NCBI RefSeq assembly: GCF_040703125.1
Contig: NZ_CP160035.1
Coordinates: forward strand, 3,458,001 to 3,522,000
Source of the DNA: Flavobacterium ovatum
GTDB lineage: Bacteria; Bacteroidota; Bacteroidia; Flavobacteriales; Flavobacteriaceae
Direction: 5' to 3'
DNA length: 64,000 nucleotides
Both the position numbers and the translations under genes were made by a program. Under the pieces are notes generated by a model. That model was given only the letters and a program-made list of their open reading frames with translations. It ran no database searches and had not been told where the DNA came from. Below are positions 36,672-45,732 of this stretch, piece after piece. The first letter of the stretch is position 1. Every line of letters starts with the position of its first letter.

Positions 36672-38567
36672 TTACCAGATTATGCTATAAATAATTGTTG
36701 ATTTACCTTTTGGAAGTTCCACTAGCAATTCCTCTTTTCCATTATTATTTCTAATGATTGGTTTTCCCTCTTTCAAAACAATGTAATAGCTTTCGTTATT
36801 GATAATATAGGTGTTGTTCTCTAATAATTGAATGTTGTCTCCTTCCGCAATTTTATGCCAAATTGAAGATTTCGAATTAGCTGTAATTATTCGATCCAAC
36901 CCTCTTTTTAAGTTTGAGGTAGCTTTAAACGTATCTGATATTTCATTACCATCCATTTCAAATGAGAAAACGGGCATTCCATCATTTTTCAACTCATATC
37001 CTAATGGTTTGAATGTGTTTTTTTCATTTAAAGCTTTTGGCCACGCCTCATTATTAGACCCTAAAGATGCAAAATCTAAATCACCATGGGAAGCAATTGA
37101 AAAACCCATAGGTTCTCCACGCTGATGTTCTCCTCTGGAATGCCACATTTGTGTTGTCTCTAAAAAATCGCCACTCCAAACATAAAGTAACGATCCAGTA
37201 GCTAAGTCTAAACTGAAATTTAACTTTTCAACCAAACCAACCGAAATACAATGTGTACGCTCACCTCCTCTAAAATTTAAAAAACTACGTTGGGTAAGCG
37301 GTTTGTCAGTAACGGCAACAGTAATCGGTTTAATTGGTTTGCTCTTACTCAAACTTGTACTTCCTGTCTTTAGTAACGAATAGCGCTGCATTTGCGGTCC
37401 TTGAACAAAAAAGTCCAACCCTCGGCGCCAAGCAAAAGGCTTGTTGTACACTAGACTATAGGTTACTTGTCCTTTTTCTAAATGAACTTTCCCATACTTA
37501 GTACTATTCATATCAACATCTTCATTACTATTTACAATCGTATCTTTATTAATTATTAAATAAGCACCGCCGTCAACAGTCCCTTCAAATAGATACTCAC
37601 CCGAAGTTGGAATAGTTAATGTTCCTTTGTAACTTAAAATTTTCTGATCTCTTGGGTCAATTTGTAATAATGGAGAAATAGAATCTGTTTTGATCTCTTC
37701 TAGTAGTTTGAATTTTTCGAAATTTTTTATAACAGCTTCCCCTTTGGAATTATCATATATTTTAAGTGAAGTGTTCCCAATACCAATAGTTTTTCCATCA
37801 TAAAGTTTGTACTTAATATTTTTAAAAGCCACCGGGCCATGGTCACCTTGAATCATTAAAGGGCCAAGTGCTTTTTCATCTCCAAAAGCAGCAGCTCGCG
37901 TAGGACCTGTAACTTCCACGTTTTCATGAAGCAATACATCATTTAGTCTTACTTCTTCAAACCAAGCATTTTTTATTTTTTTATTATTGGAATCAAATTT
38001 AGCGGCATGAAAAATCACCTTTAAATGTTGCCAAAGACCTGGTGCTTTTGCGGCATTCATTTTAGGACTATGCCCTTCATAACCTTCCTTACCTTTTTCG
38101 GCGTCATTGTTCCAACGTTGGTAAATTCCGCCAATATCATTGTAATGTGGTTCTGCTACTCCCCAACTATCAAACAATTGGATTTCGTAGCGACCTTGAA
38201 AATATACACCTGAATTGGAACCTACAGGCATCATAACATCTAATTCTAATTCGATATCGCCATGCTCAAATTTGGTAAATAAATTATTTTTTATCTTCGT
38301 ACTTGGAATATTCAGCAAAACTCCAGTACCTTTTGTAGAAGTAAAATTTTTTTCTTTGGTTCTATCTGCAATTGCATTTCCAACAATTTGCCAATTTCCC
38401 TTTGTTGGTTTAAAACTTGCTAAGTCATTCAGTTCAATAGTAGAAAAAGGTAATGTAGTTTGCTCTTTCTTTTCAACTCTTCCAATTTCTTGTAAAGTCT
38501 TTGCTTCATTTTTCTCGCTGCAAATTATAAGCGAAAGCGTAAAACAAAAAAGAATTGTTTTTTTCAT
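36672..38567 (-). CDS. Lipoprotein with DUF1080 and PA14-like domains
   Basis: This 631-residue protein has a lipoprotein-type signal (LIIC, Cys16). Residues about 40-255 form a DUF1080 (3-keto-disaccharide hydrolase) domain: NSGVYFQGRYEIQLFDSWG near 118, APGLWQHLKVIFHAA near 175 and GPVAFKNIKYKLYD near 245. A PA14-like carbohydrate-binding module spans about 290-390 (GTLTIPTSGEYLFEGTVDGG). The C-terminal 220 residues resemble no family I can name. DUF1080 proteins in Bacteroides hydrolyse 3-keto-glycosides, so this could cleave oxidised disaccharides at the cell envelope. A shorter relative is encoded at 42040. Confidence 0.8.
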   Translation of the reverse strand: MKKTILFCFTLSLIICSEKNEAKTLQEIGRVEKKEQTTLPFSTIELNDLASFKPTKGNWQIVGNAIADRTKEKNFTSTKGTGVLLNIPSTKIKNNLFTKFEHGDIELELDVMMPVGSNSGVYFQGRYEIQLFDSWGVAEPHYNDIGGIYQRWNNDAEKGKEGYEGHSPKMNAAKAPGLWQHLKVIFHAAKFDSNNKKIKNAWFEEVRLNDVLLHENVEVTGPTRAAAFGDEKALGPLMIQGDHGPVAFKNIKYKLYDGKTIGIGNTSLKIYDNSKGEAVIKNFEKFKLLEEIKTDSISPLLQIDPRDQKILSYKGTLTIPTSGEYLFEGTVDGGAYLIINKDTIVNSNEDVDMNSTKYGKVHLEKGQVTYSLVYNKPFAWRRGLDFFVQGPQMQRYSLLKTGSTSLSKSKPIKPITVAVTDKPLTQRSFLNFRGGERTHCISVGLVEKLNFSLDLATGSLLYVWSGDFLETTQMWHSRGEHQRGEPMGFSIASHGDLDFASLGSNNEAWPKALNEKNTFKPLGYELKNDGMPVFSFEMDGNEISDTFKATSNLKRGLDRIITANSKSSIWHKIAEGDNIQLLENNTYIINNESYYIVLKEGKPIIRNNNGKEELLVELPKGKSTIIYSIIW

Positions 38568-38780
38568 TTGGTTAGATATTTAGTTACTATAATATATTTG
38601 TTTTCGTAAAAATATTCTTTATTGGTTGTAACAAAGGAGTCATATGTTTAATTTATAGCAAGAATTGGTTATTTTAACCGAAAATTCAATTGTAATTGCG
38701 TACTTATACTTCAAAATAGAAAAAAAACCAATTATCTTTTGAACCTTTAATTCGAAAATCAACATTTCATAAAAAAAATT

Positions 38781-38788
38781 TATCTTTG
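38781..38788 (+). promoter_or_regulatory. -7 box of the 38817 gene
   Basis: TATCTTTG matches TAnnTTTG and lies 28 nt upstream of the ATG at 38817. Confidence 0.5.
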
Positions 38789-38816
38789 TAAATCCAGCAA
38801 ATTCAATCCTATCTTG

Positions 38817-39494
38817 ATGAAAAAAATTATACTTATAGCACTCTTACTTCTACCATTTTACTGGTTTATGTCTGAAGCTAAAACTGCCTATAATTTTGAA
38901 AAACCTATTATCAAATTTCAAGCAGATTCGACTGTGTTACCACCAAAGTTAAACTTTGACTATATAAAAAGTAGGACTTCCAAATTAGGAAAAAAGGTTG
39001 AAGTAGATGCTCATTTTTGTGAAGAGAACAACAGAATGACCAAAGCGTTTATCACAAACTATTTAAGCGCACAAGAAATAGTAGTAGGAGACCCTATAAC
39101 TTTTGACTGTAAAAATTCTGATGGATTTTGCTTTAAAGAATACAAGGAATTTGAAACCTTTAACTTATTTACTTTCACCTATCAAAATGGATATTGTTGT
39201 AAAACGCTTTATGCCGTTACCACCAAAAAAGATACTTTAGCGATCATCAATATAGGTGTACTGGCTTTTTCTGCAAATAAAAGCGGATGGCTCGGTGATA
39301 AATATGGGAAATGGATAAGTGAAGACGTTATGGACATGACTACTGTATCGCATTATGACGATGATTTTATTGAAGACAATAACAATTCAAGAATTGATAC
39401 TACTTGGTCAATAATCCGAATAAATAAAGAAGGATTACTTAAAGAAAACATCTATAAAAAAGTAGCCTATTTAGAAGGTAGAAAAATTGAATAG
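38817..39494 (+). CDS. Hypothetical exported protein
   Basis: This 225-residue protein of no recognised family has an N-terminal hydrophobic stretch (KKIILIALLLLPFYWFMSEA) that looks like a signal peptide or anchor. The ATG at 38817 is preferred over the TTG one codon earlier. The mature part is mixed alpha/beta and has Cys pairs (FDCKNSDGFCF near residue 98 and GYCCKTL near 121) that could form disulfides in the periplasm. It has its own -7 box and a terminator downstream, and no obvious link to its sugar-degrading neighbours. Confidence 0.7.
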   Translation: MKKIILIALLLLPFYWFMSEAKTAYNFEKPIIKFQADSTVLPPKLNFDYIKSRTSKLGKKVEVDAHFCEENNRMTKAFITNYLSAQEIVVGDPITFDCKNSDGFCFKEYKEFETFNLFTFTYQNGYCCKTLYAVTTKKDTLAIINIGVLAFSANKSGWLGDKYGKWISEDVMDMTTVSHYDDDFIEDNNNSRIDTTWSIIRINKEGLLKENIYKKVAYLEGRKIE

Positions 39495-39584
39495 TTAGCA
39501 CTTATTTACCAAAAAAACACCTAATAGATTATAACAATTGCTTACTGATAAATATCTGCATGTAGCAGCGCTAAATAATCAAAA

Positions 39585-39611
39585 AAATAGCCTGAAAAAA
39601 TCAGGCTATTT
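39585..39611. terminator. Terminator between convergent genes
   Basis: An 11-bp stem AAATAGCCTGA/TCAGGCTATTT with a 5-nt loop serves the hypothetical gene at 38817 and the convergent DUF1080 gene. Confidence 0.88.
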
Positions 39612-39633
39612 GGTAATTATTTATAATGTAATT

Positions 39634-40482
39634 CTATTCCTTTAACTCTCTCACCCAAATATTTCTAAAGCTCACATCGCTTCCGTGATCCTGTAATCTA
39701 ATGGGTTCCTTTCCGTGAACATCTTGCCTTGGCCAACCCACATATGCACATGCACCTTGAATTGCAAAATGATCTTGTATTAATACGCCATTTTGAAGTA
39801 CCGTCATCGTTGCTTGTTTAATTCTCTTTTCTCCTTTAAATACCGGAGGATGGTAAATGATGTCATAACTATTCCATTCTCCTGTTGGTACCGTTGGGTT
39901 TACCAATGGTGCCGCTTGTTTATAAATAGAACCTACCATACCATTTACATAGGTTTCATTGTCATTATTATCTAATATTTGAACTTCGTACCTAGCATCC
40001 AATGCAACGCCACTGTTGCCTCTTGCTTGTCCTGTTCTTTCTTTTATTGCAGCTGGAGAACGCCATTCTATATGCAACTGTACAGCACCAAATTTTTGTT
40101 TGGTAACAACATTGTCTCCCTTTTGTCCTTTTGGTTTGAAAATAGTCATGGTTTTTTCTTTCTTATCCAATTTCCAAGGACAAGGACTATTGTCGTCTTG
40201 ATTTATCCATGCATCCAAATTGCTACCATCAAACAATACAATAGCATCAGAAGGTACTCCATTTTGTCCATAAGGATCAACTTTTAAAGGTACTGGCTCA
40301 TAAAATTCGGTCTCTCTATGGTCTTTAGGCGAAGGAATACCTTCAAAATTACCTGTTTCCAAAGCCTTTTGTATCTTTTTGTCTGTCACAAAATCTTTAT
40401 CTGGACCGTTGTGTTTTTTATCTTGCGCTTGTACACAGTAAGAACCTAAAACAGCTAGTGCTATCACTGAAAATCTATTCAT
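39634..40482 (-). CDS. Secreted DUF1080 (3-keto-disaccharide hydrolase) protein
   Basis: This 282-residue exported protein has a signal peptide (cleavage near CVQAQ). A single DUF1080 concanavalin-like domain spans about 80-280: IVLFDGSNLDAW near residue 81, GNSGVALDARYEVQILD near 155, TGEWNSYDIIYHPP near 200 and the end motif IRLQDHGSDVSFRNIWVREL. Bacteroides homologues cleave 3-keto-glycosidic bonds. The 229-nt gap to the AraC gene upstream contains the sequence that was later copied to 43267-43491, so this gene probably has its own promoter there. It would act in the periplasm. Confidence 0.9.
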   Translation of the reverse strand: MNRFSVIALAVLGSYCVQAQDKKHNGPDKDFVTDKKIQKALETGNFEGIPSPKDHRETEFYEPVPLKVDPYGQNGVPSDAIVLFDGSNLDAWINQDDNSPCPWKLDKKEKTMTIFKPKGQKGDNVVTKQKFGAVQLHIEWRSPAAIKERTGQARGNSGVALDARYEVQILDNNDNETYVNGMVGSIYKQAAPLVNPTVPTGEWNSYDIIYHPPVFKGEKRIKQATMTVLQNGVLIQDHFAIQGACAYVGWPRQDVHGKEPIRLQDHGSDVSFRNIWVRELKE

Positions 40483-40490
40483 ATTTGTAT

Positions 40491-41020
40491 TGGTTTAACT
40501 TATTTATTTTTAAATGTTTTTGGTTTAAAAACGATATTCTAATCTTTCAAGAAAGACGCAACAGTTGACGGATTATTTTTTTCGAAAATACATTGGGACA
40601 AATTGTACCTATATATTGATTAGATTTAATTGCCAATTGTCTAGCTCGTAAAATTACATCAATAAATCACTTTAACTGTATGTTATGCTTCAGTGAAAGA
40701 TAATGCACAAATTAATTGTGTTGACTAAAAAGATATTTTACTTGATACTCTTTGGGAGTACATTTTTCATATTTTTTAAATATGGTCGAAAAATACTGAC
40801 TACTAGAAAAACCACATTTATAGGCAATTTCACTTATATTAAAATCGTGCTCCTCTTTCATCATTTTCTTGGCCATTTCTAAACGTCGAATAAATAAATA
40901 TTTCATTGGTGTCAAATTGGTCAACTGTTTGCAGTGATGCGTTAAACGAGTTACGCCCACACCCGCAGACTTCGACATACTTTTAATAGTCCAATCGTTT
41001 ACCAAATCTAGATCGAGTTC
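40491..41020. repeat. Segmental repeat, source copy
   Basis: This segment covers the intergenic sequence and the 3' third of the AraC gene. It recurs in the same orientation at 43267-43790 with scattered base changes and small indels. The original is complete on both sides, whereas the other copy ends at the IS30 remnant, so this is the source. Confidence 0.85.
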
Positions 41021-41737
41021 TTTCAAAAAATAGGCAACACTTCTAGAACTATCCGTTAAAGCTTCATTTAAAACAACGTCATCTGTATCTAATAATTCCA
41101 ACATTAGAACCAACAAATAATTGATCAGAACTCTTAATTTAGAAGCATTGCTCCCATTTTCATAGCTGTCAATGGTGTTTTGGATATTTTTAAAGCAATC
41201 GCGAATCTTATTATCTGTCTTCCAAGTCGTTTTTGCATTTTGCCTCAAAATCGTCGTCAATCTAGACAAGTCTTTTTCAGTAAGCGAAATCCAGTCTGGC
41301 CACACCCACTCCTCATGAGGCCTTCTTACTCCCAAATCAATAATAATCCAGAAAAACTTCCCCATGCCAATGTTGGGGTTTCCAACCCTGTGTTCTTCCC
41401 ACGGTCGTATTATTGCCAAATGGTTTGGAGTTAACACCATTTCTTTCTCTTCTTTCGAAAAAGGCATAGAGCCTGACGCTAAGAATTGAAATTCAATACC
41501 TTCATTTCTATGCCAATCTAAACCCCAGTCCTGAGGTGAGTCTGCATCCCAATATCCGATACTATTCAAACCTAAAGTATCCTCACATAATCTTTTCCCA
41601 GGATAGGTAAACCTTCCCAAAGAATTAGATTCTATTTTTTTTCTAATTATAGCATCAGTAAGTGACGAGCAGGTATCTGCATGGTAAATCAAATCCGCTT
41701 CCTTATAAGGCTGTATTTTTTCTAAACTAATTTCCAT
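40712..41737 (-). CDS. AraC-family transcriptional regulator
   Basis: This 341-residue protein has an N-terminal cupin-like sensor region (FQFLASGSMPFSKEEKEMVL, IIRPWEEHRVGNPN) and a C-terminal double helix-turn-helix at about 240-335, with IKSMSKSAGVGVTRLTHHCK as the first element and ISEIAYKCGFSSSQYFSTIF as the second. The family recognition helix and the PKEYQ end are intact. It is transcribed towards the DUF1080 gene at 39634 and divergently from the DUF1080-PA14 gene at 42040, so these are likely targets. Its 3' third has been duplicated at 43492. Confidence 0.9.
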   Translation of the reverse strand: MEISLEKIQPYKEADLIYHADTCSSLTDAIIRKKIESNSLGRFTYPGKRLCEDTLGLNSIGYWDADSPQDWGLDWHRNEGIEFQFLASGSMPFSKEEKEMVLTPNHLAIIRPWEEHRVGNPNIGMGKFFWIIIDLGVRRPHEEWVWPDWISLTEKDLSRLTTILRQNAKTTWKTDNKIRDCFKNIQNTIDSYENGSNASKLRVLINYLLVLMLELLDTDDVVLNEALTDSSRSVAYFLKELDLDLVNDWTIKSMSKSAGVGVTRLTHHCKQLTNLTPMKYLFIRRLEMAKKMMKEEHDFNISEIAYKCGFSSSQYFSTIFKKYEKCTPKEYQVKYLFSQHN

Positions 41738-42039
41738 TGAAACAAATTAAACAAAAATGAACTGCAATTTAATTCTTTTTTAATTATAAAAAAAACAAAT
41801 CAATAAGCCTAAACAGTGAGATTTACCTGTTAAAAAATGATTAGACAACTAATTCTATTCATTTTAAAAAATACTTTTAATTGATACGAAATATTTCAGC
41901 GAAACAAAACAAACAAATTTAAAAAATATCTTTATTACTTTTGTAGGTACCCCATTTGTTTCCCACAAACAAATAACGTTTAAACATTAAAATAGTCATC
42001 ATCCCAAATTGTTGCATGACACAAAAAAATTAACTTCAA
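41738..42039. promoter_or_regulatory. Divergent intergenic region with -7 box for the 42040 gene
   Basis: No gene is seen in these 302 bases. TACTTTTG at 41936-41943 fits the TAnnTTTG -7 consensus for the gene at 42040 and leaves a leader of about 90 nt. The AraC gene reads the other way from 41737, so this is a plausible binding site for that regulator. Confidence 0.5.
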
Positions 42040-43275
42040 ATGAAAAACAAACCATTAATCTATTTCATTTTATTTGTTGTACTGCTTAACACAAACGGTT
42101 ATGCACAACAAAAAAACACAGAAATAATCGAGCTAAACCCCCTTTCAATAGAACTAAACGACCTAAGTTTATTTGAAAAAGGCAGTAAGGACTGGGGACT
42201 TGCTGAAAACATTTCTATAGACCGAAAAACCAATAAAATTGTTTTGTCAAAAAAAGGGAAAGGTATTTTAATACATACTAACGATTCCAAAAAGCATGAA
42301 AACTTAGTCACCAAACTGCAACACGGTAATATTGCAGTAGAATTTGATGTGATGCTAAGCAAAGGCACTGAGTCTAGCATTTATTTACAAGGAAAATATA
42401 AAGTCCTATTAACTGACAGCTGGACCAAAAACAGCTCCCCTATCACCAACATTGGGAGTATCGATTCTGGAAATAACGCTGCAGACAAAAAATATCTAGC
42501 AACTGAAAACGTGGCAAAAGCACCCGGTTTGTGGCAACATGTAAAAATTGTTTTCCAAGCTCCTGTGATCAATGCATCTGGCGAAAAAATAAAAAATGCT
42601 CGCTTTGAAGAAATCACTATAAATAATAGAACCGTAATTCAAAACGTAGAAGTTTTGGAACCGTCTGCTGGAGCAATTTCGAAAAAAGAAACTGCTTTGG
42701 GGCCAATAGTGCTACAAGGAACAGAAAAGGCAATTGCTTTTAAAAACATTAGCTATAAACTAAACACGTTTTTGAGTCTACAACCTGAAAACATTGTGAT
42801 GGAAATTAAAAAATCTCCAAAGACTATAGAGAACAATAATTCGCTACTGAAAATAAAACCGATCAGTAAAAAAAAGGTAGAAACGATTTCGCCTTTAACT
42901 GATTTGAAGCAAAATGCTGCAAATTTAGTACAGTATAGTGGTACGCTTGATATACCTGAAACTGGAGAGTACTTATTTACTATGTTTGTAAGCGGAGGTG
43001 GATTTATGGCAATTGGAGATCAAGAAATCTTTAATTTCGCTTTAGGATTTAGCGGTCATGAAAATACGGTCCCTGCTCCAAAATTGGTAAAAGTGACTTT
43101 GAAAAAAGGAAAAACTCCTTTTACAATTGCTTACAATAAAAAATCGCCTAGAGACCGAGAATTTCAGCTATTTGCCGAGGGAGAACATATGCAACGCTAT
43201 TCTATGGTCAGTCATAAAATGACTGAAAAAGAACAGGAAATATACGATATGAGATTCACCGTTTTATTGGTTTAA
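42040..43275 (+). CDS. DUF1080-PA14 protein truncated by a duplication breakpoint
   Basis: This 411-residue exported protein has a signal peptide ending near GYAQQ. Its DUF1080 domain spans about 40-250 (TESSIYLQGKYKVLLTDSWT, APGLWQHVKIVFQAP). A PA14-like module spans about 300-390 (GTLDIPETGEYLFTMFVSGG). It is colinear with the 631-residue paralogue at 36672 as far as the motif MQRYSMV, after which the paralogue continues for over 200 residues. Here the frame runs into the duplicated sequence that starts near 43267 and stops in it, so the last residues (LLV) come from copied intergenic DNA. The DUF1080 domain is whole and might still work. Motif agreement with other members is weaker (GSID for GGIY). 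Confidence 0.72.
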   Translation: MKNKPLIYFILFVVLLNTNGYAQQKNTEIIELNPLSIELNDLSLFEKGSKDWGLAENISIDRKTNKIVLSKKGKGILIHTNDSKKHENLVTKLQHGNIAVEFDVMLSKGTESSIYLQGKYKVLLTDSWTKNSSPITNIGSIDSGNNAADKKYLATENVAKAPGLWQHVKIVFQAPVINASGEKIKNARFEEITINNRTVIQNVEVLEPSAGAISKKETALGPIVLQGTEKAIAFKNISYKLNTFLSLQPENIVMEIKKSPKTIENNNSLLKIKPISKKKVETISPLTDLKQNAANLVQYSGTLDIPETGEYLFTMFVSGGGFMAIGDQEIFNFALGFSGHENTVPAPKLVKVTLKKGKTPFTIAYNKKSPRDREFQLFAEGEHMQRYSMVSHKMTEKEQEIYDMRFTVLLV

Positions 43276-43790
43276 CTTCTTTATTATTAATTATTTTTGG
43301 TTTAAGAACGATAATCTAATCTTTCACAAAAGACACAGCAATTGAAGGACTATTTTTTTTCGAAAATACATTGGGACAAATTGTACCTATATATATTGAT
43401 TACATATAATTGCCAAATGTGTAGCTCGTAAAATTACATCAATAAATCACTTTAACGGTATGTTGTGCTTCAGTGAAAGATAATGCACAAATTAATTGTG
43501 TTGACTAAAAACATATTTAACTTGATACTCTTTGGGAGTACATTTTTCATATTTTTTAAATATGGTCGAAAAATACTGACTACTAGAAAAACCACATTTA
43601 TAGGCAATTTCACTTATATTAAATTCGTGCACCTCTTCCATCATTTTCTTGGCCATTTCTAAACGTCGAATAAATAAATATTTCATAGGTGTCAAATTGG
43701 TCAACTGTTTGCAGTGATGCGTTAAACGAGTTACGCCTACACACGCAGACTTCGACATACTTTTAATGGTCCAATCATTTATCAAATGGT
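43267..43790. repeat. Segmental repeat, derived copy
   Basis: This is a copy of 40491-41020. It starts within the last codons of the 42040 gene (shared ATTGGTTTAACTT) and ends abruptly at ATCAAAT before the IS30 remnant. It includes the intergenic bases and the AraC 3' third. Confidence 0.85.
43492..43790 (-). pseudogene. AraC C-terminal fragment
   Basis: About 97 residues correspond to the DNA-binding end of the AraC protein encoded at 40712, with a few changes (for example Gly to Cys in SACVGVT and Asp to Glu in EVHEFN). The sensor domain and the start are missing. The frame opens at an ATG that corresponds to nothing in the parent and meets IS30 sequence at 43791. If translated it would be an isolated double helix-turn-helix, which could in principle compete for sites, but it is most simply a dead fragment. 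Confidence 0.8.
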
Positions 43791-44462
43791 GGATTCAATT
43801 AATAAACGCTCTTCTCAAGCTACCTTTTTTAATTGTTCGTTATATACTTCTTTTGGCGTTTTAAAATCATGTCTTTTTCTTGGTCTATTATTTAATTTTT
43901 GAACAACATCGTCTACATCCTGTTGTGTAATCCAGTCAAAATCAGTTCCTTTTTTAAAATATTGTCTAACTAATCCATTTAAGTTTTCATTAGCACCTCG
44001 CTCCCAGCTATGGTATGGGGTTGCAAAATAATAATCTATTTCTAACTCAGATGAAATCTCCCGATGGTTAGCAAACTCTTTTCCATTATCTGTAGTAATT
44101 GTGTGTAAGATTGATTTAGAATCTTTAAGCAAATCAATTGCCTTGTTCTGAATTACTGAAGCTTCCTTAGATGGAATTATTGCCATCCAAAGCAAACCTG
44201 AGAATCTATCATTTATTGTTAGAAGAGCAAATTTATGCATTTTTCCTATAATTAAATCCATTTCTAAATCACCTATTCGTTGTTTCAAATCGACAATTTC
44301 TGGACGTTTCTTTATATCTACTCGACCTGGAATCCCTCCTCGTTTTCCATTAGTATTTCCTCTTTTGGCATATCGTTTTCCGCCTGTTCTAAGATGTTTA
44401 TAAAGTGTTCCTCCTTTGAGCTTATTTGCCCAAATATATTGATAGATTCTCTCGTGAGACAC
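43791..44462 (-). mobile_element. IS30-family element, 5'-truncated remnant
   Basis: The element's right end probably starts at GGTGGATTCAATTAATAAAC (43791) beside the AraC fragment. The 215-residue transposase frame (43815-44462) keeps the whole DDE core: Asp in LEMDLIIGK, Asp in TTDNGKEFA and Glu in GANENLNGLVRQY. The N-terminal helix-turn-helix region of full IS30 transposases (over 300 residues) is missing, and the left end runs straight into the broken sulfatase near 44462. No target-site duplication can be checked because one end is lost. It is probably inactive. Confidence 0.85.
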
Positions 44463-45632
44463 ACAAATAAAACATTTCGTTACGGGGTGACTTGGTTGTT
44501 TTTCCTTCTAGAAAATCCGAAACATTATAACCGTCATAAACTCTGTTTTTAGGCATTGCAATTCCTGCCCAATTGGCTATAGTAGGAAAAACATCTAAAG
44601 AAGAAAGTAGTTCACTCGATTCTGTTCCCGCTTTGATTTTACCCGGAGCCCAGATAACTGCGGGAACACGTTGCCCTCCTTCATACTCGTCAAATTTATG
44701 TCCACGCAATGGCTTAGCCGAACCAAAACTATTTGGTCCATTATCAGAGGTGAAAATTACTACTGTGTTTTTATCCAAACCATTCTCTTTTAAGGTTTTC
44801 AAAATCTCACCTACACTCCAATCAATTTCCTGAATGGCATCATAATACGGACTCGTTCCGCTAGAACCTTTAAATTTTGCGCCTACATATATAGGAACAT
44901 GCGGAAAAGAATGCGCCATGTACAAAAAGAAAGGTTTCTTTTTATTTTTTTTGATAAAAGAAACTGCTTCATCAGTATAACGTTCTGTAAGTGTTTCTTG
45001 ATTGGTAGGATATTCAATAATTTCATTTCCGCGTAGTAAAGGCGGTTTGTTCTGAATTGATTTTAGGTCGCTTGCCTTAGCTCCCTGCACTGCTTTCTGC
45101 ATATCTGCATGCATTTTATCAAGGGTGTAGCCATTATTGAAACAATATCTTTGGATACTTTGATGTCCTTTGAAACCGACATATTGTTACTATACGGTAT
45201 TCCGAAATAAGAATCAAAACCTTGATTGAGTGGTAATAAAGCGGTTTGATGTCCCAAATGCCATTTCCCAACAAGCGCCGTAGCGTAGTTTTTTTGTTTT
45301 AAAAGTTCGGCAATCGTAATTTCATCTGCTGCAAGTCCGTCTTCAGAATGCGGATGAAGTACCGCAGGAACCCCTACTCGTTTTGGCATTCGTCCTGTAA
45401 CTAAAGCGGCACGAGATGGCGAACAAACAGAAGAAGCTACATAGAAACTCGTCAACTTAATCCCTTCCTTGGCCATATTGTCTATGTTCGGTGTCTTTAC
45501 ATTATTCGAACCAAAACAACTTAAATCCTCATACCCTTGATCATCTGTAAAAATGATAATAAAATTTTTGGGTTGACTTCTAACGGGAGCTAAAGCAACT
45601 ATTAAAAAAAATACAATTGCTAACTTATTCAT
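44460..45632 (-). pseudogene. Sulfatase broken by a frameshift and by the IS30 remnant
   Basis: This was an S1-family arylsulfatase-like gene. The first part (start at 45632) has a signal peptide ending near PVRSQ, the metal-binding DD in IFTDDQGYED and the formylglycine motif CSPSR (Cys70). The frame breaks near 45140: one nucleotide is missing, after which the reading continues in the next frame as HADMQKAVQGAKASD and proceeds normally (IFTSDNGPNSFG, VIWAPG). It then ends at the IS30 junction near 44462, soon after SPRNEMFYL, so the C-terminal quarter is lost. The GH29 gene lies 100 nt upstream on the same strand, so it was probably part of that operon. Confidence 0.88.
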
Positions 45633-45732
45633 AATTCCTATTTTTTATTTATTAAGACTATAGATCCTAATTTCGTTTTAATTACTTTATCGCTTAAAGC
45701 CGGTTATTTTTATTATGGAAATTAGTTCTTAC

